Shown here piece by piece: positions 43,946-51,985 of a stretch of DNA of 64,000 bases (within the stretch, counting starts at the first letter, position 1; each line of letters opens with the position of its first letter). The notes under the pieces are model-generated. The model was not told the DNA's origin. It was given only the letters and a program-made list of their open reading frames with translations, and made no database searches. The DNA comes from Lysobacter_K koreensis (GTDB taxonomy: Bacteria; Pseudomonadota; Gammaproteobacteria; Xanthomonadales; Xanthomonadaceae), in assembly GCF_042677045.1 (NCBI RefSeq), contig NZ_JBHTIH010000003.1, positions 310,001-374,000 on the forward strand, written 5' to 3'. Both the position numbers and the translations under genes were made by a program.

Positions 43946-44697
43946 ACCCGATGCCGCCGCCGGGATCCACGCGCCACCGCTATCCGGCCATCGCCGCCGA
44001 CGCGCCGCTGGTGGTGTTCGACTTCGACCACACCCTCTACGACGGCGATTCGGGTGGCCACCTGTTCGCGTGGCTGATCAAGCGCGCGTGGTGGCGCATG
44101 CTGCTGGCGCTGCTGCTCGCGCCGGTGTTCGCGCCGATGATCGCGTTCCTGCCGACCCGGCGCGTCGGCATCGGCGCGTTCGTGTGGGCCGGCACGATCG
44201 GCTTCCACCGCCGCCGCGACCTCGACGAGCTGATCGACCGCTACGTCGTCACCCACACCGGGCAGATCCGCCAGCACCTGCTGCCGGTCGCGCTCGACGT
44301 GCTGCACCGCCATCGCGAGCAGGGCGATCGCGTGGTCGTGGCCACTGGCGCGCCGCCGGAGCTGGCACGCGCGATCCTCGGGTTCGTCGCCCACGAGGAC
44401 CTGCCGGTGGTCGGCACGCTGGTCGGGCCCCGGTTCGGCGCGGTCATGGCCACGCGCCACTGCCACCACCAGATGAAGATGACGATGCTGCGCGAGGCCG
44501 GCTACACCGCGCCGGTCGCGATCGCGTACAGCGACAGCAGCGCCGACCTGCCGTTGCTGCAGGCGGCGCTCAAGCCGGTGGTCGTCAACCCGAAGCCGGC
44601 GCGCGTGGCGATGTTTCGCGAGACGTTGCCGGCGGGCACGCCGATCCTCAATTGGGGTTGCCGGGACCGCGCCGGCGATCCGGTTTCCGGATCGTAG
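43942..44697 (+). CDS. HAD-IB family phosphatase (SerB-like)
   Basis: 251 residues. The DxDxT motif reads FDFDHTL (Asp27, Asp29), and the C-terminal motif is YSDSSADLPLL. A hydrophobic cap stretch (about 50-75) contains LLALLLAPVFAPMIAFL, as in membrane-associating HAD-IB hydrolases. The substrate is not known; phosphoserine or a phospholipid-type substrate is possible. It is coupled to trpC (ATGA). Its TAG stop comes from a palindromic repeat. Confidence 0.88.
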   Translation: MNPMPPPGSTRHRYPAIAADAPLVVFDFDHTLYDGDSGGHLFAWLIKRAWWRMLLALLLAPVFAPMIAFLPTRRVGIGAFVWAGTIGFHRRRDLDELIDRYVVTHTGQIRQHLLPVALDVLHRHREQGDRVVVATGAPPELARAILGFVAHEDLPVVGTLVGPRFGAVMATRHCHHQMKMTMLREAGYTAPVAIAYSDSSADLPLLQAALKPVVVNPKPARVAMFRETLPAGTPILNWGCRDRAGDPVSGS

Positions 44698-44748
44698 GGC
44701 GGGTTTAACCCGCCGGGACGCGTGATGGCGGCTTAAAACCCACCCTAC
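44694..44748. repeat. GTAGGGCGGG-type palindromic element between convergent genes
   Basis: 55 bp with ends GTAGGGCGGGTTTAACCCG and an inverted AAAACCCACCCTAC. The left-end TAG terminates the HAD gene. The right end lies one base from the stop of the GNAT gene, so the element fills the whole convergent gap. Confidence 0.8.
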
Positions 44749-44749
44749 C

Positions 44750-45211
44750 TCAGTCGCCCAGCAGCTTGATGAAATGCCGCGAGCCGTCGGCGTAGCCGCA
44801 GCCATGGTAGAACGCGTGCGCATCGACCCGGCGCGGGTTGCTGGTGACTTCCATGCGGCACGCGCCCGCGCGCCGGGCCCGCGATTCGATCTCGCGCAAT
44901 AGGCGCCGGCCGATGCCTTGGCGTTGGCAGTTCGGCGCCACCACCAGCGCGGTGATGCGCGCGACGTCGGCGCCGCGCCCGAGCGAGTACACCAGGCTCA
45001 GCGCGATCAGGCCGCAGACCGCGTCGTCGACCAGCGCCAGCAGCAGCTCGTGGCGCCGGTCGGCGTGGATGGTGGCGATGCGTTCGCGTGCCTCGTCAGG
45101 CGTGCACGGGTAACCCAGCGTTTCCAGCAGGGTCGCGACGTCGGCGGCATCGCCCGGCTCGGCCGGGCGCACCGTCGGGGTGGTGTCGAGGGACGCGGCG
45201 ACGCGGCCCAC
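44750..45211 (-). CDS. GNAT-family N-acetyltransferase
   Basis: 153 residues. The acetyl-CoA loop is VAPNCQRQGIGRRLL (Q/RxxGxG/A) after strand ARITALVV, and the C-terminal NPRRVDAHAFYHGCGYADGSRHFIK matches GNAT motif B. The substrate cannot be told from sequence. It lies seven bases after the clp stop, so it is probably co-transcribed with clp. Confidence 0.9.
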   Translation of the reverse strand: MGRVAASLDTTPTVRPAEPGDAADVATLLETLGYPCTPDEARERIATIHADRRHELLLALVDDAVCGLIALSLVYSLGRGADVARITALVVAPNCQRQGIGRRLLREIESRARRAGACRMEVTSNPRRVDAHAFYHGCGYADGSRHFIKLLGD

Positions 45212-45217
45212 CGCCGG

Positions 45218-45886
45218 TCAGTCGCGGGTGCCGAACAGCACCACGGTCTTGCCGCGCGCGTGCAGCTTGCCGTCGGCCTGCAGCTTCTTCAGCACGCGGC
45301 CGGCCATCTCGCGCGAACAACCCACCAGCCGTGACAGCTCCTGGCGCGACACGCGTAGCTGGGTGCCCTGCGGGTGGCTCATCGAGTCGGGTTCCTTGGC
45401 CAGGTCGTGCAGCGCGCGGACGATGCGGTCGGTGACGTCGAGGAACGCCAGGCGTCCGGCCTTGCGGCTGGTGTCTAGCAGGCGCCGCGAGATCTGCGCC
45501 GCGATCGCGTACAGCAGCTTCGGCGCGTCCAGCTGCAGGCGGGTCAGCAGCAGGTCGTAGAAGCGCTCGTGGCCGATCTCGGCCAGTTCGCAGGCCACGC
45601 GCGTGCGCAGGATCACCTCGCGGCGGTCGCTCTCGATGAACAGGCCCAGTTCGCCGACGAACTCCCCTGCGCCGAAGTAGCCCAGCACCAGCTCGCGGCC
45701 GTCCTCTTCCTCGGTGATGATGCTGACCGAGCCCGAGACCACGTAATACAAGGTGCTGGCCGGGTCGCCCGGGCGGAAGATGTCGGTGCGCGACGGGTAG
45801 CGACGACGGTGGCAGTGGGCCAGGAAGCGCTCGATCACCGCGCTGTCGGGCGTCAGGGGGCTGCTGGTGCGGCGCAGGGTGGTCAA
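45218..45886 (-). CDS. clp: CRP-like regulator Clp
   Basis: 222 residues. A cyclic-nucleotide-binding fold (about 20-140, with VVSGSVSIITEEEDGRELVLGYFGAGEFVGELGLF) is followed by a C-terminal winged helix (RVSRQELSRLVGCSREMAGRVLKKLQADG). The sequence and the speD/coq7 neighbourhood match Clp of xanthomonads, where it activates virulence and extracellular enzymes and is inhibited by c-di-GMP. Here it would be a link between the c-di-GMP proteins in the window and gene control. It diverges from speD. Confidence 0.93.
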   Translation of the reverse strand: MTTLRRTSSPLTPDSAVIERFLAHCHRRRYPSRTDIFRPGDPASTLYYVVSGSVSIITEEEDGRELVLGYFGAGEFVGELGLFIESDRREVILRTRVACELAEIGHERFYDLLLTRLQLDAPKLLYAIAAQISRRLLDTSRKAGRLAFLDVTDRIVRALHDLAKEPDSMSHPQGTQLRVSRQELSRLVGCSREMAGRVLKKLQADGKLHARGKTVVLFGTRD

Positions 45887-46102
45887 TGGGGCGGCCGTCT
45901 CGGATAGATGGAAAGGGTGTTTCTAGCGGGCGAGCTTAAGGGCGAATCGTGGCGCTGGGCAAATCGCGTCAGATCCTGCCCGCGCGGGGCACCTGGGCGG
46001 CTCCCCGCCTCGGGGGAACGGTGACGAGGAGACGCGTTTTCCCCCCACCGGGTTATTGCCGCATAATCCCCGGCCTCCACCGACGACCGGAAATCCCCCA
46101 TC

Positions 46103-46897
46103 GTGGTCAAGCCGTTGCCGCGCCTGAGGTTGCAGGGTTTCAACAACCTCACCAAGGCCCTCTCGTTCAACATCTACGACGTCTGCTATGCCGCCTCCGA
46201 AGAGGAGCGTCGTCGCTACATCGAGTACATCGACGAGGAATACAACGCCGACCGCCTGACCCAGATCCTCACGGATGTGGCGGACATCATCGGCGCGAAC
46301 ATCCTCAACATCGCGCGCCAGGACTACGACCCGCAGGGCGCGTCGGTGACGATCCTGATCTCGGAAGAGCCGGTGATCGACAAGAAGGACGCCGGCAAGG
46401 AGATCATCGCCGACGCCGTGGTCGCGCACATGGACAAGTCGCACATCACCGTCCACACCTATCCGGAAACTCACCCGGACAACGGCATCGCGACCTTCCG
46501 CGCCGACATCGACGTGGCCACCTGTGGCGTGATCTCGCCGCTGAAGGCCCTGAACTACCTGATCGAAAGCCTCGAGTCCGACATCGTGGTGATGGACTAC
46601 CGCGTGCGCGGCTTCACCCGCGACGTGAAGGGCCGCAAGCATTACATCGACCACAAGATCAACTCGATCCAGGACTACCTGGCCAAGAACGTGCGCTCGC
46701 GTTACGAGATGATCGACGTCAACGTCTACCAGGAAAACATCTTCCACACCAAGATGCACCTGAAGGAGTTCGACCTCGATACCTACCTGTTCGAGGAGAA
46801 GGCCAAGAACCTTTCGTTCAAGGAGCGCATGAAGATCGAAGCGCGCCTGAAGCGCGAGATCGAGGAGCTCTACCACGGCCGCAACCTGGCCGACTGA
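46103..46897 (+). CDS. speD: S-adenosylmethionine decarboxylase proenzyme SpeD
   Basis: 264 residues with GTG start. It is the E. coli-type enzyme with self-cleavage site KSHITVHTYPE; Ser113 should become the pyruvoyl group. Later ATCGVISPLKALNYLI and TRDVKGRKHYIDHKINSIQDYL are family motifs. It makes decarboxylated AdoMet for spermidine. A clear terminator follows. A CATAAT box near 46062-46067 may be its -10 element. Confidence 0.97.
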   Translation: MVKPLPRLRLQGFNNLTKALSFNIYDVCYAASEEERRRYIEYIDEEYNADRLTQILTDVADIIGANILNIARQDYDPQGASVTILISEEPVIDKKDAGKEIIADAVVAHMDKSHITVHTYPETHPDNGIATFRADIDVATCGVISPLKALNYLIESLESDIVVMDYRVRGFTRDVKGRKHYIDHKINSIQDYLAKNVRSRYEMIDVNVYQENIFHTKMHLKEFDLDTYLFEEKAKNLSFKERMKIEARLKREIEELYHGRNLAD

Positions 46898-46915
46898 GCC
46901 GGGATTGCGACACAG

Positions 46916-46945
46916 AAAAAGGGCCGGCGGAAGCCGGCCTTTTTT
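46916..46945 (+). terminator. Rho-independent terminator after speD
   Basis: A-tract, 7-bp stem GGCCGGC / GCCGGCC with GGAA loop (46922-46939) and six T residues. It starts 19 bases after the speD stop and could also act, in part, on the opposite strand. Confidence 0.9.
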
Positions 46946-46956
46946 GTGCGCGGTTC

Positions 46957-47036
46957 GTAGGCTGGGTTGAAGTGACCAACCCAGCGCATTTCCCGCGACG
47001 CGAATGCCGGGTTAGATGAAACTAACCCCCGCCTAC
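46957..47036. repeat. GTAGG-type palindromic element between speD and coq7
   Basis: 80 bp. The left end is GTAGGCTGGGTTGAAGTGAC with CAACCCAGC as its hairpin arm. The right end, read on the minus strand, is GTAGGCGGGGGTTAGTTTCA with CTAACCC as its arm. The right-end TAG is the stop codon of coq7. The arms differ from the GGCGGG elements but share the GTAGG ends and layout. Confidence 0.75.
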
Positions 47037-47674
47037 AGCCGGTACGCGACCGCCTTCATCAGCTTCGAGGCGGCCGCCATCAGCGTGGGCACCGGTGGTG
47101 GCAGGATCCGCGCGCCGGCTTGTTCGGCGCTGGCCGCGTGACGCGCCTCGTCGGCCTTCATCGCCTGCAGGATCGCGCGGCTGCGCGCGTCGGCGGCCGG
47201 CAGCGAATCGAGATGCTCGTCGATGTGCGCCTCGACCTGGTGCTCGGTCTCGACCACGAAGCCCAGGTTCCAGCCGTCGCCGCGCAGGCCGGCGAGTGCA
47301 CCGATCGCGTAGCTGCCCGCATACCACAGCGGGTTGAGCAGGCTCGGGCGGCTGTCGAGTTCGCGCAGTCGGTCAGCGCACCAGGCCAGGTGGTCGGTCT
47401 CCTCCTGCGCCGCCGCGAGCAGGTGCTCGCGCGTGAGCGGGTCGCGTGCGACCGCGGCCTGGCCGCAGTACAGCGCCTGCGCGCAGACCTCGCCGACATG
47501 GTTGATGCGCATCAGCCCCGCGGCGTGGCGGCGCTGGTCGTCGTCGAGCACGATCTCGGCCTCGTCGTCGGCCGGGTTGGCGCGCAGGGCCGGCGGCGCG
47601 CCGAGCACGGTTTCCAGCGCGCGCTGGGCGTCGCCGAGCAGGCGGTCGAGCGGGGAGGTCTGGCGAACGTTCAT
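47033..47674 (-). CDS. coq7: Ubiquinone biosynthesis hydroxylase Coq7
   Basis: 213 residues, soluble bacterial type. Ferritin-like diiron ligands are visible in INHVGEVCAQALY, EETDHLAW, VETEHQVEAHID and DEARHA (two ExxH motifs). It hydroxylates demethoxyubiquinone. The short C-terminus AASKLMKAVAYRL is present. The TAG stop overlaps a palindromic element. It lies 24 bases after the glcF-like stop on the same strand. Confidence 0.95.
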   Translation of the reverse strand: MNVRQTSPLDRLLGDAQRALETVLGAPPALRANPADDEAEIVLDDDQRRHAAGLMRINHVGEVCAQALYCGQAAVARDPLTREHLLAAAQEETDHLAWCADRLRELDSRPSLLNPLWYAGSYAIGALAGLRGDGWNLGFVVETEHQVEAHIDEHLDSLPAADARSRAILQAMKADEARHAASAEQAGARILPPPVPTLMAAASKLMKAVAYRL

Positions 47675-47698
47675 GGGCCGCAGTTTACGACGCGCGTA

Positions 47699-48853
47699 TC
47701 AGCTGCGGCCGGCGGTGCCTGGTGCGAGCACCTGCGCGAGGAACTCCAGCGGGTGCTGCACCGGCAGCGCGGTGCCTTTGCCCAAGTGCAGGCGGCAGCC
47801 GATGTTGGCACTGAGCACGCGGCTCGCGCCGCTGGCGGACAGCTGCGTTAGCAGCGGCTGGCGGTAGTGATCGGCACGCGCGCGGTCGGTCAGCATCGCG
47901 GTGCCCGCCGCGCCGCAGCAGCCATGGCCGGCATCGAGCTCGACCACCTGCAGGCCCGGCACCCGCGCGAGCAGCCGCCGCAGCGCCGGCACCGACTTCA
48001 CCGCATGGCGCTGGGTGCACGGCAGGTGCAGGGCGACACGTTCGCGGTGCTCATCGAAGCGCAACGCCGCGGCGTGGTCGGCGAGGAAACTCAATGCGTC
48101 GACCACGGTCGCGCCCGGCAGCGATTGCACGAGCGACTCATGGCAGCCGCTGGCGAGCGTCAGCACGGTGTCGGCCGCGCCGAAGGCTTCGCGGTTCAGC
48201 GCCGCCAGCCGCTGCGCGCGGTCGCGGTCGCCGGCGTGCGCGTGCACGCTGCCGCAGCAGGTCTGGGCGAGCGGCGCGGCTACCGCGACCCCGGCGGCCG
48301 CGCACAGGCGCGACAGTGCGTGGCGGGTGGCGACTTCGTAGGGTCGGGCGACGCAGCCGGTGAACAAGGCCACTGTGCGCGGCTCGGTCGCGACGCGCGG
48401 TTCGGCCTGCCGCGCGGGTGTCCGCGGCAGCGGCCGCCAGCGCCGCGGCAGCCACGGGTGCGCAAGCCGGTAGCCGCGCAGCACCGCGGCCAACAGGCGT
48501 GGTCGCGCGCTCAGCGCTTCGATCGCCCGCTGTTGCCAAACCGGCGGGCGGCGTTGTCGCTGGACCGCGCGCGCCGCGAGCAGCAACTCGCCATACTGCA
48601 CGCCGGCCGGGCAGACTGTTTCGCAGCGACGGCAGGCCAGGCAGTGGTCGAGGTGGGCGTCGCCGGCCGCGGTGGGCTTGATCGTGGCCAGCGCCCAGGC
48701 CCGGGCGAGGGCGATCCGACCGCGCGGGGACTCGCTTTCCTGCCGATCGCGGGCGTAGGTCGGGCAGGCCGGCAGGCACAGGCCGCATTGCACGCAGCGG
48801 TCGGCCAGCGCTACCAGCGGGTCGATGGCGGGCGTTCGGGCAGCGGGCGGCAT
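47699..48853 (-). CDS. Glycolate oxidase iron-sulfur subunit-like protein (GlcF-like)
   Basis: 384 residues from the ATG at 48853; upstream in-frame codons run into the rplM promoter region. Two ferredoxin motifs CVQCGLCLPACPTYARD and CLACRRCETVCPAGVQYG (within the first 85 residues) precede two CCG domains (QTCCGSVHAHAGD and GHGCCGAAGTAML). GlcF passes electrons from the flavin subunits of glycolate oxidase. No glcD or glcE is adjacent, so it may serve another dehydrogenase. Confidence 0.88.
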   Translation of the reverse strand: MPPAARTPAIDPLVALADRCVQCGLCLPACPTYARDRQESESPRGRIALARAWALATIKPTAAGDAHLDHCLACRRCETVCPAGVQYGELLLAARAVQRQRRPPVWQQRAIEALSARPRLLAAVLRGYRLAHPWLPRRWRPLPRTPARQAEPRVATEPRTVALFTGCVARPYEVATRHALSRLCAAAGVAVAAPLAQTCCGSVHAHAGDRDRAQRLAALNREAFGAADTVLTLASGCHESLVQSLPGATVVDALSFLADHAAALRFDEHRERVALHLPCTQRHAVKSVPALRRLLARVPGLQVVELDAGHGCCGAAGTAMLTDRARADHYRQPLLTQLSASGASRVLSANIGCRLHLGKGTALPVQHPLEFLAQVLAPGTAGRS

Positions 48854-48910
48854 GGCCGGAATGCTACACCGGCACCTCTTTGCCCCCCCGGCTCGAGGCG
48901 GCAGGGTGAC

Positions 48911-48939
48911 TTGCGGCGCCTCGCCAGGCCCGCTATCAT
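48911..48939 (+). promoter_or_regulatory. Sigma70 promoter upstream of rplM
   Basis: TTGCGG (48911-48916), 17 bases, TATCAT (48934-48939). This is a good vegetative promoter shape about 97 bases before the rplM ATG, leaving a leader of about 90 bases. Confidence 0.65.
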
Positions 48940-49035
48940 TCCGCCTCTTTCGCTCTGCGATCACAACGCGCGGCAAAATTCCGTCGGGTCATTTCCCCGG
49001 AATCAGCCCGACCAGGTACCGAGAACACAGTTCCC

Positions 49036-49464
49036 ATGAAGACCTTTACTGCTAAGAACGAGACCGTCCAGCGCGACTGGTATGTCGTTGACGCGACGGG
49101 CAAGACGCTCGGCCGCCTCTCCACCGAGCTCGCCCGCCGCCTGCGCGGCAAGCACAAGCCGGTCTACACCCCGCACGTCGATACGGGTGACTACCTGGTC
49201 GTGATCAACGCCGAGAAGATCCACGTCACCGGCAAGAAGCTGACCGACAAGCTGTACCACCGGTTCACCGGCTACATCGGCAACCTCAAGACCGAAACCC
49301 TGGGCCAGGCGCTTGAGCGCCACCCGGAGCGCGTCATCGAGACCGCCGTCAAGGGCATGCTGCCGAAGAATCCGCTCGGCCGCGCGATGTACCGCAAGCT
49401 CAAGGTCTACGCAGGCTCCGAGCATCCGCATTCCGCCCAGCAGCCGCAGCCGCTGGACATCTAA
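49036..49464 (+). CDS. rplM: 50S ribosomal protein L13
   Basis: 142 residues, the exact family length. It has MKTFTAKNETVQRDWYVVDATGKTLGRL and the terminal signature GMLPKNPLGRAMYRKLKVYAGSEHPHSAQQP. L13 is an early assembly protein of the large subunit and can repress its own operon. rpsI follows after nine bases, the standard order. Confidence 0.99.
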   Translation: MKTFTAKNETVQRDWYVVDATGKTLGRLSTELARRLRGKHKPVYTPHVDTGDYLVVINAEKIHVTGKKLTDKLYHRFTGYIGNLKTETLGQALERHPERVIETAVKGMLPKNPLGRAMYRKLKVYAGSEHPHSAQQPQPLDI

Positions 49465-49473
49465 GGTCACGTC

Positions 49474-49869
49474 ATGGCAACCACCCAGCAAAACTACGGC
49501 ACCGGCCGCCGCAAGTCGTCCACCGCTCGCGTGTTCCTGCGCAAGGGCGACGGCAAGATCACCATCAACCAGCGCACGATCGAAGAGTTCTTCGGGCGTG
49601 AGACGGCGCGCATGATCGTGCGCCAGCCGCTCGAGCTGACCAAGTCCACGGACAAGTTCGACGTCAACGTCACCGTTGCCGGCGGCGGCACCACCGGCCA
49701 GGCCGGTGCGATCCGCCTGGGCATCGCCCGCGCACTGGTCGAGTACGACGAGTCCTTGAAGTCCGATCTGCGCAAGGCCGGTTTCATGACCCGCGACGCG
49801 CGCGAAGTCGAGCGCAAGAAGGTCGGCCTGCACAAAGCCCGCCGCGCCACGCAGTTCTCGAAGCGTTAA
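49474..49869 (+). CDS. rpsI: 30S ribosomal protein S9
   Basis: 131 residues. It has NYGTGRRKSSTARVFLRKGDGKI at the start, the GGGTTGQAGAIRLGIARALVEYD core and the basic tail KKVGLHKARRATQFSKR that reaches the P-site tRNA. It is co-transcribed with rplM. A tRNA gene follows 48 bases later. Confidence 0.99.
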   Translation: MATTQQNYGTGRRKSSTARVFLRKGDGKITINQRTIEEFFGRETARMIVRQPLELTKSTDKFDVNVTVAGGGTTGQAGAIRLGIARALVEYDESLKSDLRKAGFMTRDAREVERKKVGLHKARRATQFSKR

Positions 49870-49917
49870 TCGCCAACGAGTTGCGGGCAGGGTAAAATCG
49901 GGCGCATCCCGTCTTAT

Positions 49918-49991
49918 TGGGGAATCGTCTAACGGTAGGACAACGGTCTCTGACACCGTTAATCTAGGTTCGAACCCTAGTTCCCCAGCCA
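49918..49991 (+). tRNA. tRNA-Gln (anticodon CUG)
   Basis: 74 nt including an encoded CCA. Acceptor stem TGGGGAA / TTCCCCA; anticodon stem ACGGT / ACCGT with loop CTCTGAC, so the anticodon is CTG, reading CAG. T-arm CTAGG-TTCGAAC-CCTAG is intact. A TAAAAT box 20 bases upstream (49893-49898) could be its -10 element. A terminator follows. Confidence 0.95.
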
Positions 49992-50001
49992 CACAAGGAA
50001 A

Positions 50002-50027
50002 GGGCCTCGCGAAAGCGGGGCCTTTTT
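50002..50027 (+). terminator. Rho-independent terminator after tRNA-Gln
   Basis: Stem GGGCCTCGC / GCGGGGCC with GAAA loop and a T-run (50023-50027, continued after one C). It begins 11 bases after the tRNA 3' end. Confidence 0.88.
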
Positions 50028-50183
50028 CTTTTGCGTCGCAATTGCGTCGCGGTCGGGCATTGTCCCCGCCCGCTGGCGGGTTGGATCCAACACGTCCGCG
50101 TCGGCCGCGTGCTGCGCAAGGCTGCGATGGTGGCGGTTACAATTGAAACCATCGCGCGCAGGCGCTCGCTTCTGGAGTACCCG

Positions 50184-51173
50184 ATGAAACTTGGCTCCCT
50201 CAAGGAAGGCGGTCGCGACGGCACGCTGGTCGTGGTGTCGCGCGATCTGACCCGCGCCGTGCGCGCGACCGGCATCGCCGACACGCTGCAACGCGCGCTG
50301 GAAGACTGGTCGAACGCCGCCCCGCGCCTTAACGCGCTGTCCGACGCGCTCAATGCCGGCACCGCCGCCGACGCGTTCGAGCTCGACGTCGCCGCGCTGG
50401 CGGCACCGTTGCCGCGCGCCTACGAGTTCGTCGACGGCAGCGCCTACCTGCCGCATGTCGCGCGCGTGCGGCGCGCGCGCGGCGCCGAGGTGCCGGAAAG
50501 CTTCTACACCGATCCGCTGATGTACCAGGCGGTCAGCGCCGGGTTCTACGGCCCGCGCGATCCGGTGCGGGTGGTCGATGAGGCGCATGGCATCGACCTG
50601 GAGGCCGAGGTCGTGATCGTCACCGACGACGTGCCGATGGCCGCGACGCCGGAGCAGGCGGCGGCGCACATCCAGCTGGTCGGGCTGGTCAACGACGTGT
50701 CGTTGCGCAACCTGATTCCCGGCGAGCTGGCCAAGGGCTTCGGCTTCCTGCAGTCCAAGCCGCGGTCGGCGCTGAGCCCGGTGTTCGTCACCCCGGATGA
50801 ACTCGGCGACGCCTGGCGGGACAGCAAGCTGCACCTGCCGCTGCTGACCCACATCAACGGCGCCTGGTTCGGCGCGCCCGAGGCCGGGGTCGACATGCAG
50901 TTCAATTTCGCGCAGCTGGTCGCGCACGTGGCCAAGACCCGGCCGCTGTCGGCCGGCACGATCGTCGGCTCGGGCACCGTCGCCAACGAGGACACCTCGC
51001 TGGGCGCCTCGTGCTTCGCCGAGAAGCGGACCGTGGAGACGCTCGAGCACGGCAAGCCCTCGACGCCGTTCATGAGTTTCGGCGACACCGTGCGCATCGA
51101 GATGCTCGACCGCGACGGCCGCAGCGTGTTCGGCGCGATCGAGCAGCGCATCGAGCGCCAGCCGCCCGCCTGA
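50184..51173 (+). CDS. Fumarylacetoacetate hydrolase family protein
   Basis: 329 residues from the ATG at 50184, preceded by GGAG. The C-terminal FAH fold has the metal-binding pattern DLEAEVVIVTDDV, VGLVNDVSLRN and the terminal GSGTVANEDTSLGASCFAEKRTVE. It probably cleaves fumarylacetoacetate to fumarate and acetoacetate. The following maleylacetoacetate isomerase supports a place in tyrosine breakdown; homogentisate dioxygenase is not in the window. Confidence 0.92.
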   Translation: MKLGSLKEGGRDGTLVVVSRDLTRAVRATGIADTLQRALEDWSNAAPRLNALSDALNAGTAADAFELDVAALAAPLPRAYEFVDGSAYLPHVARVRRARGAEVPESFYTDPLMYQAVSAGFYGPRDPVRVVDEAHGIDLEAEVVIVTDDVPMAATPEQAAAHIQLVGLVNDVSLRNLIPGELAKGFGFLQSKPRSALSPVFVTPDELGDAWRDSKLHLPLLTHINGAWFGAPEAGVDMQFNFAQLVAHVAKTRPLSAGTIVGSGTVANEDTSLGASCFAEKRTVETLEHGKPSTPFMSFGDTVRIEMLDRDGRSVFGAIEQRIERQPPA

Positions 51174-51297
51174 CCAGCGGAGCCCGGCGGCCGGCGAAAG
51201 GTCGCCTGCCGCCAAAGGGCGCGCGCTAAGGTGCGCACTCGACCGGCGACCAGGGGGGTGCGGTCGGCACAGGGGAAGCGGACGTGGGGAAGGGAAC

Positions 51298-51963
51298 GTG
51301 ACCGAGCAACTGCGGCTGTACACGTACTGGCGTTCAAGCGCCGCCTACCGCGTGCGTATCGGCCTGAACCTCAAGGACCTGCGCTACGAGACCGTGCCGG
51401 TGCACCTGCTGCGCGACGGCGGCGAGCAGCACACGCCGCACTTCCGCGATGCCAGCCCGCAGGGACTGGTACCGGTACTGAAGCATGGCAACCGGATGCT
51501 GCGCCAGTCGGTGGCGATCCTGGAATACCTCGACGAGACCTGGCCGGCGCCGCCGCTGCTGCCGGCCACCAGCCGCGACCGCCAGCGCGTGCGCGCGATC
51601 GCGCAAGCGGTGGCCTGCGACGTGCACCCGCTCAACAACCTGCGCGTGATGCGCTACTTCGAACACACCTGGCACGTGCCCCAGCCCGAGCGCGACGAAT
51701 GGGTGCGGCACTGGATCGTCGACGGCTTCCGCGCGATCGAATCGATGCTCAACGACCACCCCTCGACCGGCCGCTACTGCGACGGCGACACGCCGACGAT
51801 CGCCGACTGCTGCCTGATCCCGCAGGTTTATAACGCGCGCCGTTTCGGGGTCGCGGTGGAGGGGTTCCCGACCATCGCGCGGATCGAGCAGGCCTGCCTG
51901 GCACTGCCCGCGTTCGACAACGCCCGCCCGGAGCGGCAACCGGACTGCCCCGCGCCGCAGTGA
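51298..51963 (+). CDS. maiA: Maleylacetoacetate isomerase MaiA (zeta-class GST)
   Basis: 221 residues with GTG start. The zeta-GST active-site motif YWRSSAAYRVRIGLNLK (catalytic Ser in SSA) and the second motif SVAILEYLDETWP are clear, as is CDVHPLNNLRVMRYF in the helical domain. It isomerises maleylacetoacetate to fumarylacetoacetate, the substrate of the preceding gene. A 124-base gap separates the two. Confidence 0.95.
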   Translation: MTEQLRLYTYWRSSAAYRVRIGLNLKDLRYETVPVHLLRDGGEQHTPHFRDASPQGLVPVLKHGNRMLRQSVAILEYLDETWPAPPLLPATSRDRQRVRAIAQAVACDVHPLNNLRVMRYFEHTWHVPQPERDEWVRHWIVDGFRAIESMLNDHPSTGRYCDGDTPTIADCCLIPQVYNARRFGVAVEGFPTIARIEQACLALPAFDNARPERQPDCPAPQ

Positions 51964-51985
51964 CCACGGCGGCGGCAGCCGGGGT

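Noticed and set aside
46957..47036. A second terminator between speD and coq7
   Set aside because: The stems belong to a dispersed palindromic element and lack T-runs; the real speD terminator is at 46916-46945.
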